NCBI RefSeq assembly: GCF_018130145.1
Contig: NZ_JAFCMB010000003.1
Span: forward strand, 186,001-250,000
Direction: 5' to 3'
Length of the DNA: 64,000 nucleotides
Source of the DNA: Bradyrhizobium sp. AUGA SZCCT0176
GTDB taxonomy: Bacteria > Pseudomonadota > Alphaproteobacteria > Rhizobiales > Xanthobacteraceae
Below the pieces are notes generated by a model. The model was not told the DNA's origin, ran no database searches, and was given only the letters and a program-made list of their open reading frames with translations. Below are positions 18,697 through 28,197 of this stretch, in pieces; the stretch's first letter is position 1, and each line of letters opens with the position of its first letter. A program made the position numbers and the translations under genes.

Positions 18697-19332
18697 CTAC
18701 ATTACTTTGTCGGAAATCTTCTGGGGCACCGGGACGCTGCCCTTGAAAGACGGCCGCTGCTCGACGCGTGCACTGAAGGCGGCGAGGTTCGGATACTGGC
18801 TCTGCCAGTCGTAGTCCGGCCAGCGCACCGCGAGGTAGCCGATCACGGTACCAACGGCGATATCGCCGAGGCTGAATTCGCGCCCCACCGCAAAGGTGCG
18901 GTCCCCGACCAGACGCGCCATCTCGCGCATGCCGCCGTCGATCTTGCGGCGCTGGCGGGCCATCCACTCCGGGCTTTTTGCCGCTTCCGAACGCTGGCGT
19001 TCGAAGAACATCAGCACGAAGGCGTCACAGATACCGTCACACAGCACTTCCAGCCGCCGCGCCGCGATCTTGCCGTCGACATCCACCGGCAGCAGCGGCG
19101 TCTCCGGATATTTCCATTCGAGATATTGCAGGATGAAATTGGACTCATAGACGCTGGAACCGTCTTCCAGAATCAGGACCGGCAGTTTTTCCAGCGGATT
19201 GTATTTCGGGGTCGAGGTCGTGCTGTCCCAGGGCACTTCCGTGATGAGTTCGAACGGCAGGCCTTTTTCAGCGAGCGCAATGCGCACCTTGCGTGCATAA
19301 GGACTGGGGGTCGCGCTGAGCAATTTCAACAT
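18697..19332 (-). CDS. glutathione S-transferase family protein
   Basis: 211 residues from ATG 19332; GTGGAG sits 6 bases upstream, and an ATG one codon earlier is also possible. The thioredoxin-like N-terminal domain starts MLKLLSATPSPYARKVRIAL with the active Ser in the SPYARK position, the cis-Pro in KLPVLIL and the glutathione-binding SNFILQYLE. A helical C-terminal domain follows from about 90. The substrate is unknown. Confidence 0.88.
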   Translation of the reverse strand: MLKLLSATPSPYARKVRIALAEKGLPFELITEVPWDSTTSTPKYNPLEKLPVLILEDGSSVYESNFILQYLEWKYPETPLLPVDVDGKIAARRLEVLCDGICDAFVLMFFERQRSEAAKSPEWMARQRRKIDGGMREMARLVGDRTFAVGREFSLGDIAVGTVIGYLAVRWPDYDWQSQYPNLAAFSARVEQRPSFKGSVPVPQKISDKVM

Positions 19333-19489
19333 CATGAACTCCACTGGATGGATAGTGGGGCAATGGCGGCGCGCCGGTCAAGGCGCGCCGTTGGGGTTGT
19401 TCACTCGGCGGGGATGGCGTGCCCGCCTAACGCCTGGGCGGCGCTGCGACGCGTGACGAACATTCACGTAGAAGCTGCAGCGCAATCAA

Positions 19490-19705
19490 TCAGATCCGAC
19501 AATTCTCGCCATCGAATCGCGGTGCGTGACACACGACCAGTAACCGAACGGTAACCGCAATCGTCAGAATTTGACGCTCTTGCTCATGGATAGTGCTTCG
19601 CAGTGTTGTTGGTGTCAGCGCTTCACGTAGCTTTCGCAACGTGAAGCACTGCCTGATGATGATGTAATCCTGATCATTGAGTGTCTCCCGCCCTTTAACG
19701 GCCAA
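19490..19705 (-). CDS. possible small protein of unknown function
   Basis: 71 residues in an otherwise empty gap (19345-19750). The first 50 residues (LNDQDYIIIRQCFTLRKLREAL) read like a structured polar protein, while the last 20 look less natural. No ribosome site is convincing. It may be real or chance. Confidence 0.3.
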   Translation of the reverse strand: MAVKGRETLNDQDYIIIRQCFTLRKLREALTPTTLRSTIHEQERQILTIAVTVRLLVVCHAPRFDGENCRI

Positions 19706-19750
19706 AATCTATATTGAGGCTACACCGGTGATACCGGTCTAGGGCAGAAG

Positions 19751-20245
19751 ATGATCAGGACGGTCTGGCTTGCGATTGTATGTCTAGCGCTGGTAAGCGC
19801 CTTGGCTGCCGGCAAGGCGCTTAGGACGCCCGCCGGCCCTAGAGCCACAGAGATATCGGCAGACGAGTCGACGGTTGGTATTGCTAACGCTCATGATACG
19901 CTCAGCAAGGCCGATCGGCTTGAGTTCAACTACGTGCGTCAGGAAACCCCGCCTCAAGCTGTCTTGCAGTCAATCGAGCCAACCGCACCTGTCGTCACTC
20001 CGCCTAGCCCGCCGGCGGAAACCAACATCATAAGCCGACACTGGCGGGATCCCAATGCTTTTTCATCTTCGTTCAAAGATTCCCAACGGACCAAATCCAA
20101 AACGACAAGCAAGAACGTCAACCGCAAACGTAATCAAGCCGTGGATCGATCCAAACCATCTGAGCTGGTGAAGCTGTGCAGCCGGCCTGGTCCTTTTGGG
20201 GATCTATTAAGGGCTGTGAATCTGTCGCCCGCATGCGCATCGTAA
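19751..20245 (+). CDS. secreted or membrane-anchored small protein of unknown function
   Basis: 164 residues. A hydrophobic N-terminus (about 4-20, MIRTVWLAIVCLALVSALAAG) should be a signal or anchor. The middle has a Pro-rich stretch (PVVTPPSPPAE), then ISRHWRDPN and a basic tail ending in two Cys-containing segments. I recall the HWRDPN element from uncharacterised Bradyrhizobium proteins. The role is unknown. Confidence 0.6.
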   Translation: MIRTVWLAIVCLALVSALAAGKALRTPAGPRATEISADESTVGIANAHDTLSKADRLEFNYVRQETPPQAVLQSIEPTAPVVTPPSPPAETNIISRHWRDPNAFSSSFKDSQRTKSKTTSKNVNRKRNQAVDRSKPSELVKLCSRPGPFGDLLRAVNLSPACAS

Positions 20246-20530
20246 TTTCATGCGCGAGTACCGCAATAATATCACTCGTCGTCAGCTGATCCGCCAGGAA
20301 CGCGGTCCTCCTCGATATTGGAATCCAGGTCGTCGCCCGTGGCGGCAGTTCCTCTTCCAAGGGAGAGCTCGGGTGTCCACCGACCGGCCCAACGGCCGTC
20401 CCGAGGCGCCTTCGACCCCGAGGGACCAGACCGAACGAGGCGGAGTCCAGCTTTTCTGATCGCACCGACCCGCGTTTTGCGAAGCGTTCGCTCGGCGGAG
20501 GCTCCGAGCCGCAGTCCGACGAGAGGTCTG

Positions 20531-20686
20531 AGACGCGCTTTCCCTCTGAGGACGTGGCGCCAGGTGGCGCGGAAGCTGGCCTTGAGCCCTAGCACGGCAA
20601 GGACCCACGTCGAGAGCATCTTCCGGAGGCTTGATTGCTCGACACGGGCGGCGGCCACACTGAAAGCCATAACTCGGGGGCTGTGA
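20531..20686 (+). pseudogene. remnant of a LuxR-type helix-turn-helix domain
   Basis: The frame reads RQVARKLALSPSTARTHVESIFRRLDCSTRAAATLKAITRGL before a stop at 20686, which matches the last two-thirds of a LuxR/NarL output domain. The sequence upstream (20246-20530) has no matching receiver or sensor part, so this is probably a decayed 3' end. Confidence 0.6.
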
Positions 20687-20722
20687 GTCGCAAGACCGTT
20701 CCGCCGAGATCTGATGGTTGAG

Positions 20723-21955
20723 TCACGGGACGCATGTATTCCGCGGAGCAACGATCGTGCGATCCCGGCAATGACTGACTCGGCACCCTGTTGGCAGCAA
20801 CAACGTTGAGGCGGCTGCTGCCGCAGTAGCCGGAGACACGGAAAATCCTAGCAGCAAAGACGCGCAGTACGGGACGAACGGCGCAGCAAACTGGCCGAAG
20901 AAGGAAGCGGCTATCACGCTCCCGATCATCCGCTCCTGGATGCAGCCGTGGAACGATTCTCGCATCATTTCGAAGACAGCGGGCATGATGTGGCTGAACG
21001 ACAGACCCGCAAGTACGAGGCATGGCAAAACAGATGCTGTTCCTTCGGACTCCGAGAGACCAACCATACTAACGAAGGATGCGATCAATGCAACGCGGAT
21101 ATGTGAACTGACACTGCCGATCCACGAAGCAAAGACACGATAGATGACAGCGCCGAATAGCTGACCACCCAGATAGAACGTCATCGCTGCAGCGCTCCTG
21201 ATCTCGATCAGGCCAACGGTCAGAGCTATTTCCCCGATCTGCAAAAAGACGAGAATCTGAGCCAACATGTGTACGGCGACAAGCCAGATCAGCCTCGGCC
21301 GATCCAGGGTCGACGCGCCTTCATAGTACGGCGCGATTGGTCGCTGCAAACGATGCGCCGAGGTCAGAAACCTCGTGAGTACGAACATGCCGAGCAACAG
21401 CAACGGAAGGGAAAATGAGAAGTGAACATATCGCCAGTTGATAGCTGCAAGCCATGTGGTCGCCGCTGTAACAAGCAGGCCATAACAGCTGGTGGCCGGG
21501 CTCTGGTAAGTCAGGAGCCACGTTGAAGTTGGACCATCAAACCCGCGACTGGCAAGAACGTTGAACGGCATGATGATGAGCGCCGCCGACGCACCCACAC
21601 CTGCCCTGGTCAGCATGGCACCCTCGCCGCTGCTGACGAAGCCACTGCTGACGCCAAACGCAGCGAAGCCAGCAATACCGACGGCCAAAAGTCTTCGCTG
21701 GTCAATTTGAGCCAGGCGCCCTCGGAGCATGAGGGCCATCATGGCCGTCATCAACGTCGGTATAACGAAGTAGATCTGCGCAATTAATTCGGGGCCGGGC
21801 CAGTCCGAAAACCAGACCACAGTGTTTGGTAGAATCGGCAACACTGCAACGGATGTGGTGATTGGCGAAGCGCCGATAAGGAGCAGGACGGCGGCGGACG
21901 GGTCGCGCATCAGCCTCATCGGAGGTTCACCTTTTGGCAATCCGCATTGCAACAT
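20723..21955 (-). CDS. MFS transporter at the end of the pterin operon
   Basis: 410 residues; ATG 21955 has GCGGAGC ahead. Roughly 12 hydrophobic helices are visible, with an MFS-like loop after helix 2 (LRGRLAQIDQRRLL). The last 20 residues after LLLPTG are polar and may reflect a shifted terminus. It starts 30 bases after the pteridine reductase stop, so it is probably co-transcribed and may export or import a pterin. The substrate is unproven. Confidence 0.75.
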   Translation of the reverse strand: MLQCGLPKGEPPMRLMRDPSAAVLLLIGASPITTSVAVLPILPNTVVWFSDWPGPELIAQIYFVIPTLMTAMMALMLRGRLAQIDQRRLLAVGIAGFAAFGVSSGFVSSGEGAMLTRAGVGASAALIIMPFNVLASRGFDGPTSTWLLTYQSPATSCYGLLVTAATTWLAAINWRYVHFSFSLPLLLLGMFVLTRFLTSAHRLQRPIAPYYEGASTLDRPRLIWLVAVHMLAQILVFLQIGEIALTVGLIEIRSAAAMTFYLGGQLFGAVIYRVFASWIGSVSSHIRVALIASFVSMVGLSESEGTASVLPCLVLAGLSFSHIMPAVFEMMRESFHGCIQERMIGSVIAASFFGQFAAPFVPYCASLLLGFSVSPATAAAAASTLLLPTGCRVSHCRDRTIVAPRNTCVP

Positions 21956-21985
21956 TCCGGGCTCCGCGCCGGCCGCCTGATCCGC

Positions 21986-22753
21986 TCACGCTTGACCGTC
22001 GCCTCTCACACCGACGGCGAAGGGTTCACGCCACTGCTTCAGTCGCTGGCCAGAATCGACAAAAATGGTTTGGCCAGTGACCGCGTCAGCCTCCAGGAGA
22101 AACAAGACGGCTTTTGCAACATCTGCTGGTGCTACGGGACGACGTAGCGGAGTTCGATGGACCGCCTTGTGGAACGCGGCGGCATGGCCCGGAACATCAA
22201 GTGGAAGGGTTGGGCCGGGAGCGACTGCGTTGACCCGATACGGCGACCAGAGCAGCGCAATGCGGGGAATAGCCGCATACATCGCAGTCTTCGACAGACA
22301 ATACGCAACAAAGTCCCCGTGCAAATTCTCAACATTCTGGTCGAGAATGACAACTGCCTGCCCCGCCGAGTCCCTTGACGTTGCAGCGGCCTGCATTAGC
22401 AGGACTGACGCCTCAAAATGTATTGCCATCATTCGCTGCAGCATCGCCGATTCAACTCTATTCACCGATTCATTCTGAAAAATGCTCGCATTAAGAACGA
22501 GGGCGACTGAGGGATAGGCTGGAAGGATATCGTTCGAAAACGATGCCAGCGCTCCATCAACCTGCGTCAGGTCTGATCGCCAGATCGGCATCGGACGGTC
22601 ATTAAGCTGCATCGATATTCGACGGGCCTCCCCCTCGTCGGTTGACGTGTGAACGATGATTGACCATCCGTGCGCCGCCAGCAGCTGCGCGATAGCAAGG
22701 CCTATGCGCGACCTCGAGCCCGTGACGAGCGCCACCTTTGTCGGATCGATCAC
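21986..22753 (-). CDS. folM: SDR-family pteridine reductase (FolM/PruA-like)
   Basis: 255 residues; GTG start overlaps the folX stop (GTGA). The NADPH motif reads TGSRSRIG at 11-18, the TGX3RXG variant of pteridine reductases in which Arg contacts substrate, and the catalytic YCLSK motif is near 153. FolM-like enzymes reduce dihydromonapterin to tetrahydromonapterin. The expected Asn/Ser positions are loosely kept (VLNASIF, VVILDQ), so activity should be confirmed. Neighbours folX and folE support the assignment. Confidence 0.82.
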   Translation of the reverse strand: MIDPTKVALVTGSRSRIGLAIAQLLAAHGWSIIVHTSTDEGEARRISMQLNDRPMPIWRSDLTQVDGALASFSNDILPAYPSVALVLNASIFQNESVNRVESAMLQRMMAIHFEASVLLMQAAATSRDSAGQAVVILDQNVENLHGDFVAYCLSKTAMYAAIPRIALLWSPYRVNAVAPGPTLPLDVPGHAAAFHKAVHRTPLRRPVAPADVAKAVLFLLEADAVTGQTIFVDSGQRLKQWREPFAVGVRGDGQA

Positions 22754-23106
22754 GGCCGGTTGGCGGTCAGGTGAAACCCAACTCCCTCCGTGTTTGGGTA
22801 GCGCTGTACTTTTATGGTGTGAACCTCAACTTTGATGACCCGGGGATGGGCCAGAATGCGATCAGCGATCGCCTTCGCTAACGCTTCCTGCAGAATCCAG
22901 TGCCCTTCCTGGAAGGCGCTATCCAAGACATCCAATGCGATCTGGTAGTCGTAGGGCATGCTTCTGATGTCTTCGAAAATATCGTCGTCCGGATCTACGA
23001 AAACGGCCAGATGAATGACGACCTCCTGTCGAATGCCCTGCTCTTCCTCAGCGCAACCGATAGCTGCCTGCCCCCGATAGCCATGGACCAGATACTTTGC
23101 TTCCAT
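22750..23106 (-). CDS. folX: dihydroneopterin aldolase/epimerase-family protein (FolX/FolB)
   Basis: 118 residues from ATG 23106; a GTG 12 bases upstream is an alternative. The T-fold protein has YRGQAAIGCAEEEQGIRQEVVIHLAVFVD, MPYDYQIALDVLDSA and HTIKVQRYPNTEGVG, all positions of the FolB/FolX family. With folE and a FolM-like reductase, the epimerase FolX (dihydroneopterin triphosphate 2'-epimerase) is likelier than the folate-pathway aldolase FolB. The two cannot be separated with certainty by eye. Confidence 0.8.
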   Translation of the reverse strand: MEAKYLVHGYRGQAAIGCAEEEQGIRQEVVIHLAVFVDPDDDIFEDIRSMPYDYQIALDVLDSAFQEGHWILQEALAKAIADRILAHPRVIKVEVHTIKVQRYPNTEGVGFHLTANRP

Positions 23107-23353
23107 GGACCCACTCACAAGGAAAAACTCATTTCTGGCGACGCACGGCGGCGAGATGGACGACGCTGGCTCCTTCGTAAGTCAGGCGAAGGCAATCCGA
23201 GCTCGTGTCCCGATTGCCTAGTTGTCGGCCGCAATCGTTGCGCCACGGCGCAGTGATTGTGCTGGACAAGCGCAAGCCAGCCAGCTGCGCGCCTCCCTCG
23301 ACCTTGCATTTGCGTCTGTCCTCGACGAATAGCGATGGCGGGGTCTCTCATTA

Positions 23354-23980
23354 TCAATCACGCAGCAGCCTGAGTGTCTCGGCTCGTAACCCGTCATCCG
23401 CTTCTAGAACGCCGCGGGACACCACCGTTATCGTTCGACTGTCGGGGGAGCGCACACCGCGCATTGCCATGCACATATGGTCGGCTTCGACCCGAACGAG
23501 GACTCCCCGCGGCGCGAGCGAGTCCCAGATTGTATTGGCGATCTGGGAGCTGAGGCGCTCCTGCAATTGTGGTCGCCGCGCCAAGGTTTGCACGACGCGA
23601 GCGATCTTGCTCAATCCCGTAAGACGTCCGCCTTCCGGAAGGTAGGCTACATGCGCTTTCCCATGAAAAGGAAGCAGGTGATGTTCGCACATGGAAAAGA
23701 ATGAAATGTCCCGCACGATCACAATGTGCTCATGCTGATCTGCAGTGAACTGAGTCTTTAGATGCACGCCAGGATCGTCATAAAGGCCTCCAAGAACCTC
23801 GAGATACATTTTCGCTACCCGAGCCGGCGTGTCGCGCAGTCCCTCACGATCTGGACTCTCTCCGATCGCGAGCAGAATATTGCGGACCGCCTCAGCGATC
23901 CTTTCTCGTGCATCAGGAAGTGGCTTGACGGATGCTTGCGATTGACTTTTCTCAACCGCAACCGAATAGAATTGGGTCAT
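23354..23980 (-). CDS. folE: GTP cyclohydrolase I
   Basis: 208 residues; ATG 23980 behind GGAGAAGAG. FolE converts GTP to 7,8-dihydroneopterin triphosphate. Visible are [26 protein letters not shown] with the zinc Cys and His residues, [22 protein letters not shown], and the second zinc Cys in [12 protein letters not shown]. It heads the pterin operon; 247 bases separate it from folX, a gap in which I see no gene. Confidence 0.94.
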   Translation of the reverse strand: MTQFYSVAVEKSQSQASVKPLPDARERIAEAVRNILLAIGESPDREGLRDTPARVAKMYLEVLGGLYDDPGVHLKTQFTADQHEHIVIVRDISFFSMCEHHLLPFHGKAHVAYLPEGGRLTGLSKIARVVQTLARRPQLQERLSSQIANTIWDSLAPRGVLVRVEADHMCMAMRGVRSPDSRTITVVSRGVLEADDGLRAETLRLLRD

Positions 23981-25326
23981 CTCTTCTCCGGATGGAATGT
24001 GCCGTTAGCGGTGCGTGACTGATTGAGTCGCGAGCTCCGCCGATGATCGACTGAGAACGCGGTTTTGCTGACCTTCTATTTAGAGCATCCGACGACGGTC
24101 TTGGCCGCCAGCACGCGTTATTTCGGCGAGAGCAACGCAACCAGCTTCATGATTGGAAATCACGCTAAGCACAGTATGCTCTTTTCTGCGCACAGCCGGT
24201 ATCGGTCGTACAACCGATCCAAACACCATGTCGAGTGAGCTCGCCGGGCCGCAATTAGCCGGCCAAATGAGACCGGTGTTCGCATGGCCAGAGCCTGCCG
24301 CGGCCGACGAAATAGGGACCGTCCGGCGCCACCGGATGATTCACACGCTCCGGGCCGACAAGGTGACCGAGGGGAATAACGAACAGGGTGGAACCCTTAC
24401 CCCGTCAACGAAAGATCATCCACGGACGCTTTCTATGCGTCCGTAGAGCAGCGGGACGATCCGGATCTCCGCGGCAAACCGGTCGCAGTCGGCGGATCTC
24501 GCATCCGCGGCGTCGTAGCGGCCTCGAGCTACGAAGCACGCAAGTTCGGCGTACGATCAGCGATGCCGTCGGTGACGACCAAGCCTGCCGGGCGGCGATA
24601 GCCATTCGCGGCTATGCTTGGCTCCCTAAAAACGAGTCGATCAGCCACGTTTATTGCTCACTTCAGCGTGATCTGGTATTCTAGATGAATGGATCAGATC
24701 GTAGACCTCAGCGCGCAAGCAGAAATATCGATCCGCGACGCGATCATCCGGGCCAAATTCAGCTTTGGGCAGAAATTATCGGATCGTGCGCAGGAGCCGA
24801 CGTGACCGGACTCTCACGCTGACACTAGGTCTTTGACGTCCGCTTTACGCCCAGAAACGGCAGCGCAGGCCCGTGAGACTCCCCAAAAGTTACCTCCACA
24901 AATCGCCTGGCGAATTCCAACTGCCCGAAAAACGAGGAGGTTTTCTGATTTGGGGATTCATAGAGTGAATACTCCCGCGTGCGTTACGTCAGGCTGCCAG
25001 TTCCCGCGTCGGAGCTACTTGAGGCAGCCGTAGTCAGCGTCGAATAACCGCCGGTCAAGGGTACGAGGTCCGGGTTGGCAAGACTGGACGGAGGATCACG
25101 CTCAATGGCGCCGAAAAACCACCCCACCGCTGTATGCGTTGGCACTCGCAATGCTGGCTGAACGGCCGGTGTGCCAAAGGCTTGTTCTTGGTGATTGCCG
25201 GAGAGATCGCGGATGCAGCCCTCTCCTAAGCCGAGCCGCCGGAAATGGTTGAGTGCCGAAGAACCGGTCGTAGATCCAGCAGGCGACGAGTGCCATCGCC
25301 AGCAACATAGCGGCCAGCGCGCTATA
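23981..25326. other. degenerate intergenic region at the island edge
   Basis: 1.35 kb with no intact gene. It holds the dinB remnant at 24410-24585. Other short open frames (for example 25102-25308 on the minus strand, opening with a hydrophobic MLLAMALVACWIYDRF) may be gene debris but are not assignable. Confidence 0.5.
24410..24585 (+). pseudogene. dinB: remnant of dinB (DNA polymerase IV), N-terminal part
   Basis: Translation gives KIIH, then after a small deletion that breaks the frame, [19 protein letters not shown] and [17 protein letters not shown]. These are the start of the Y-family polymerase palm domain, including the catalytic-Asp region DAFYASVE. Nothing of the remaining ~300 residues is found, so it is a truncated, frameshifted relic. 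Confidence 0.75.
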
Positions 25327-25941
25327 TCAACTGCCGATAAAATCTAAATCTCGGGAATTCGCGATCCTTGCCCCACATAGATCCCGAATCCGGCCGCTGA
25401 TGTCCAACTTCAGCGCCACGGACAATCGGCCATCGATTTCGCGAGGATCGCCTAGGCGCTCGAAGCAGCACCCTGAAGCGCGCAAAATTCTCTCCATACC
25501 AAGATAGGAAAGCGAAACGTAATGCGAGAGACCCAGAGCTAAGCCGTAATTCTGGAGCGCCCATGCAAGTTGCGATACAACTCCACTACCGCTTACCTGG
25601 CGGTCTCGGCATGGGTCCAGCACAAGCCGAGAAACCTCGACCACCTTCGAATCACACGGCGACGGCCCGTCCACGAAGCTGCTAAAATGGCTGCCGAGCA
25701 GGTACTGCCCAGTTGTTTCCAGTAATCGAAGCCCTGCGATTACGTTGCCCTTGATGTCTCGGACGACCATATACACGGTATCGGCGCGATCGAATTCATC
25801 AACCTCGATTCCGATGGGTAGCCCGTTGTTCCTAGCGGGCCAACCCAACCTTTGGCTAAATACCCGATAACGTAGCTCAAAGAACGATATCAGCGACGAC
25901 GTGCACATTTGGCGATTGCATTTTGAGATCACTTCGATCAT
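25327..25941 (-). CDS. luxI: LuxI-family acyl-homoserine-lactone synthase
   Basis: 204 residues; ATG 25941 behind GGGAGTGAG. The enzyme joins an acyl donor and S-adenosylmethionine to make an AHL signal. The invariant positions of the family can be read: Arg24 and Phe28 (ELRYRVFSQ), Trp34, the acidic EVDEFD at 46-51, Arg72 (AGLRLL) and EVSR at 102-105. Whether the acyl donor is acyl-ACP or acyl-CoA (as for BjaI and RpaI) is not visible. The luxR gene is not adjacent but 6.8 kb away. A dyad at 26006-26033 lies 65 bases upstream and may be its receptor site. Confidence 0.9.
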   Translation of the reverse strand: MIEVISKCNRQMCTSSLISFFELRYRVFSQRLGWPARNNGLPIGIEVDEFDRADTVYMVVRDIKGNVIAGLRLLETTGQYLLGSHFSSFVDGPSPCDSKVVEVSRLVLDPCRDRQVSGSGVVSQLAWALQNYGLALGLSHYVSLSYLGMERILRASGCCFERLGDPREIDGRLSVALKLDISGRIRDLCGARIANSRDLDFIGS

Positions 25942-26515
25942 GGGCTCACTCCCGCGTTATCATTTTCAGGATGAGGCGGGAGGCGCGGTTCTTCCATCTG
26001 GGAGGTTACCCCTAGGAAATTTCCGGGTGGTAAGCCGTTGGCGAAGGCGATAAGCAGTTGTGTCGAATGCATTCGCAGGCGTCGCCCCACCGGCGAAAAC
26101 TCGGACGGAATCGGGTGTAGATTGCCCGGAAGCTTACGAATCAGGCCATGGATGCTCGATCGGATTGATCGAACGCCCCGTCCGCACGAGTGCTTCATCG
26201 ATCGCCGTCGAACGCCCCGCGAAACGCCTGCTAAAGCCAAGTGGTCAGTGCACTCCCGCTCATGCGCCGCTCCGAATGCCCGAGAACCACGCCTCCCTAA
26301 ACTGGTCAATGCGCAGCTCGTCTGATGCCGGAGCAGTTCTCCCGGTAGCAAGACGGTCAGCTTCCGCCCGCCCCAAATCGCCTGGCTTCGGCTCAACTCT
26401 ATCCGCCGTTGTCCACTCCACGCAATTCCACGTAAACGTCCACCGCAATCGCCTTTGCGGCGGCTGACATCATCATGAGCGAAACCGGTGATCGGTCCTC
26501 TCTCGTCCGGCTTGC
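25942..26515. other. intergenic region between luxI and the 407-residue gene
   Basis: 574 bases. The luxI promoter dyad is at 26006-26033. The part from 26402 is duplicated in inverted orientation near 34.2-34.37 kb. Open frames here overlap and show no known domain. Confidence 0.45.
26006..26033. promoter_or_regulatory. 28-base imperfect dyad upstream of luxI
   Basis: The dyad runs from TTACC to GGTAA around a perfect GGAAATTTCC core (26015-26024), with 20 of 28 positions symmetric. It lies about 65 bases before the luxI start, the usual place for a lux box. A related GGAA-N3-TTCC element stands ahead of both short secreted-protein genes. Function is inferred. Confidence 0.4.
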
Positions 26516-26590
26516 CTATCGCGCTCTTTCGGCGTCTTCTCTCAAAATGAGCCAAGCAGCTGCTTCTACGTCGAGAAGCTTGTTTGATGC
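26402..26590. repeat. inverted duplication, arm 1 (partner at 34193-34372)
   Basis: The reverse complement of 34193-34372 aligns here with many substitutions; shared blocks include GCAATCGCCTTTG, CTGCCTATCGCG-like text and AGCAGCTGCTTCTAC. This arm covers the 3' end of the 407-residue gene; the partner arm keeps LLDVEAAA and LREEAER, remnants of that gene's C-terminus. Confidence 0.55.
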
Positions 26591-27739
26591 TTCAAAGGAT
26601 TTGTTGGATAACAAGCGGAAGATGTCACCCAATATGCTCGGCAACCGCCTACACCGACCAGTAACATAGCACTGAAACATCGCGGCCCCCGTTGGCTCAG
26701 CCACGGGTAAATTTACTGGAACAAACGCCCAAGCAAGCACCCTGAGTAGATTTTTCGCAGTCTCATCTAGAGAGCGAACGGCCACCAAATTTGCCAACGT
26801 ATCCGCAAGACCAATTACGAGATCAACTGTTGAACCTCGACCATCGCCAAGTCCACGCCACCCTTCACCGGTGTCGTCCGTGAGCCCTATCGACGAGCTC
26901 GCGACGTCATCAGGAACATCTATCTCCGGCACCATTTCACGCAAGCGTTGAGTACCGGCTTTGGTGAGGATGTTTCCCGTATTGCGGGCGGCGAGAATAC
27001 GGGTGCAGGTGTCCTCGAACCAAGTATCATTGCTGATTGACTCCCGCGGAAGATGCCCAATCAAATCGCGCCTCAGTTCCAGCACTGGCCACGCGCGATC
27101 TGCCACGTACGGTAGGCCCTGTTCCGCAATCCACTTCAGCGTATTCGCAAGCACGGCTACCGGCACCTGCAACGGCAACGCCTTTTCGTCGGAGCTATCC
27201 ATCGCAAAACAATAGAACATCGTCGCGCCTACAGTTCGGGATTCGCGACTGCTTATTCTCTGGATGAGTATCCCATTACGTTCGACCGCCGATTCAGCGA
27301 CTATTGCTATAGATGATGCAGATGCCGGATTTGTCGCAGACACGCGTTCGTCTTGAGCATTTTGCTCAATTCCGGCATGGCAATACATAGGAGCGAGCCT
27401 TGGACCAAAAACCCTCGCGCGCGTGTTCGGCCACGCGTCCATATTCTCGCTCGCCCATCGTGCTCCGAATGAATTCGCGCGCTTAAGATCCGTGAAAAGC
27501 GAGACCCGTTTCTCAGGCGATGCCCAGTAGTCAAAAACGGTCTCGCGAATTTGCTGCCGCGTGGGCTGCGACTGGCCGAACCTCGCCAGAGAATACCTCA
27601 GCAATGTTTGGTGCAAAAAGCCCAATGGATGATCGATCTCAAGATCACGAACTGTCATCCTTTCTAGATACCGTTTGTGCGCGAGAAGAACGTTAGCAAG
27701 TCGGCCATGGTCGTCATCCGTCATAGTTATACAGCTCAT
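26516..27739 (-). CDS. 407-residue protein of unknown family, divergent from secreted-peptide gene
   Basis: Start chosen at ATG 27739 (MSCITMTDD) because CTGGGACCAAG precedes it and the same start region is kept in a decayed copy at 28960-29034. I do not recognise the family. The N-terminal 90 residues are helical and charged (KRYLERMTVRDLEIDHPLGF), with no signal peptide. The middle (about 130-190) resembles an alpha/beta core (ASSIAIVAESAVER, GATMFYCFAMD), and there is a long helical C-terminus. It is transcribed away from the short secreted-protein gene at 28198 and towards luxI. A second 5' end and a second 3' end lie elsewhere in the island, so the gene belongs to a multiplied module. 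Confidence 0.6.
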   Translation of the reverse strand: MSCITMTDDDHGRLANVLLAHKRYLERMTVRDLEIDHPLGFLHQTLLRYSLARFGQSQPTRQQIRETVFDYWASPEKRVSLFTDLKRANSFGARWASENMDAWPNTRARVFGPRLAPMYCHAGIEQNAQDERVSATNPASASSIAIVAESAVERNGILIQRISSRESRTVGATMFYCFAMDSSDEKALPLQVPVAVLANTLKWIAEQGLPYVADRAWPVLELRRDLIGHLPRESISNDTWFEDTCTRILAARNTGNILTKAGTQRLREMVPEIDVPDDVASSSIGLTDDTGEGWRGLGDGRGSTVDLVIGLADTLANLVAVRSLDETAKNLLRVLAWAFVPVNLPVAEPTGAAMFQCYVTGRCRRLPSILGDIFRLLSNKSFEASNKLLDVEAAAWLILREDAERAR

Positions 27740-28086
27740 CTTGGTCCCAGTGGCGTACGGCGATACTGCCGCAGACTGCGTAAATAGGGAGCGCGACAAG
27801 ATCACAGACGGCAATGTCCCAAATAGCTGAGCGCGATGGCGGCCTGCCAACGTGCACTAGCGCTCACCTCCTCTCCCCGCCCGTTAAGTGTCGCGGTGAC
27901 TTGAGAGGGAACCTCGAAAGCTTCCAGGCTCGACTTCTTTCCCACAACGTCGTTCTGTACGACTATTGCGCCGAAATATATCTGGTAGATTTCCTAGGGT
28001 CTTTCGTTCTCTGACAAACCGCATGAGATGTGACGATATTCGAGGCGGAACGCGATCGCCGTCTACTGATCCGGCAGAGTCAACTC

Positions 28087-28099
28087 CGGAAGTTTTCCG
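28087..28099. promoter_or_regulatory. CGGAA-GTT-TTCCG dyad upstream of secreted peptide gene A
   Basis: Perfect 5-base arms with a 3-base centre, about 100 bases before the start at 28198. The element is kept in copy B (29304-29314) and resembles the core of the luxI dyad. Its role as a receptor site is inference. Confidence 0.35.
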
Positions 28100-28197
28100 A
28101 ATGGTCTCGTTACCGCTTCACAGTATCGCTTGCACCGCTCCACCCACTATCACTCGAGGTGGACAGATGGAGCGTCAACCCTGAAAGGAGTTTTACG

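Noticed and set aside
25938..26555. 205-residue minus-strand frame between luxI and the 407-residue gene
   Set aside because: It overlaps the neighbouring 3' end and the luxI promoter, is Arg/Ser/Gly-rich and shows no domain.
28040..28100. Classical lux box (CTG-N10-CAG) ahead of secreted peptide gene A
   Set aside because: CTG and CAG are only six bases apart and the match is not kept in copy B.
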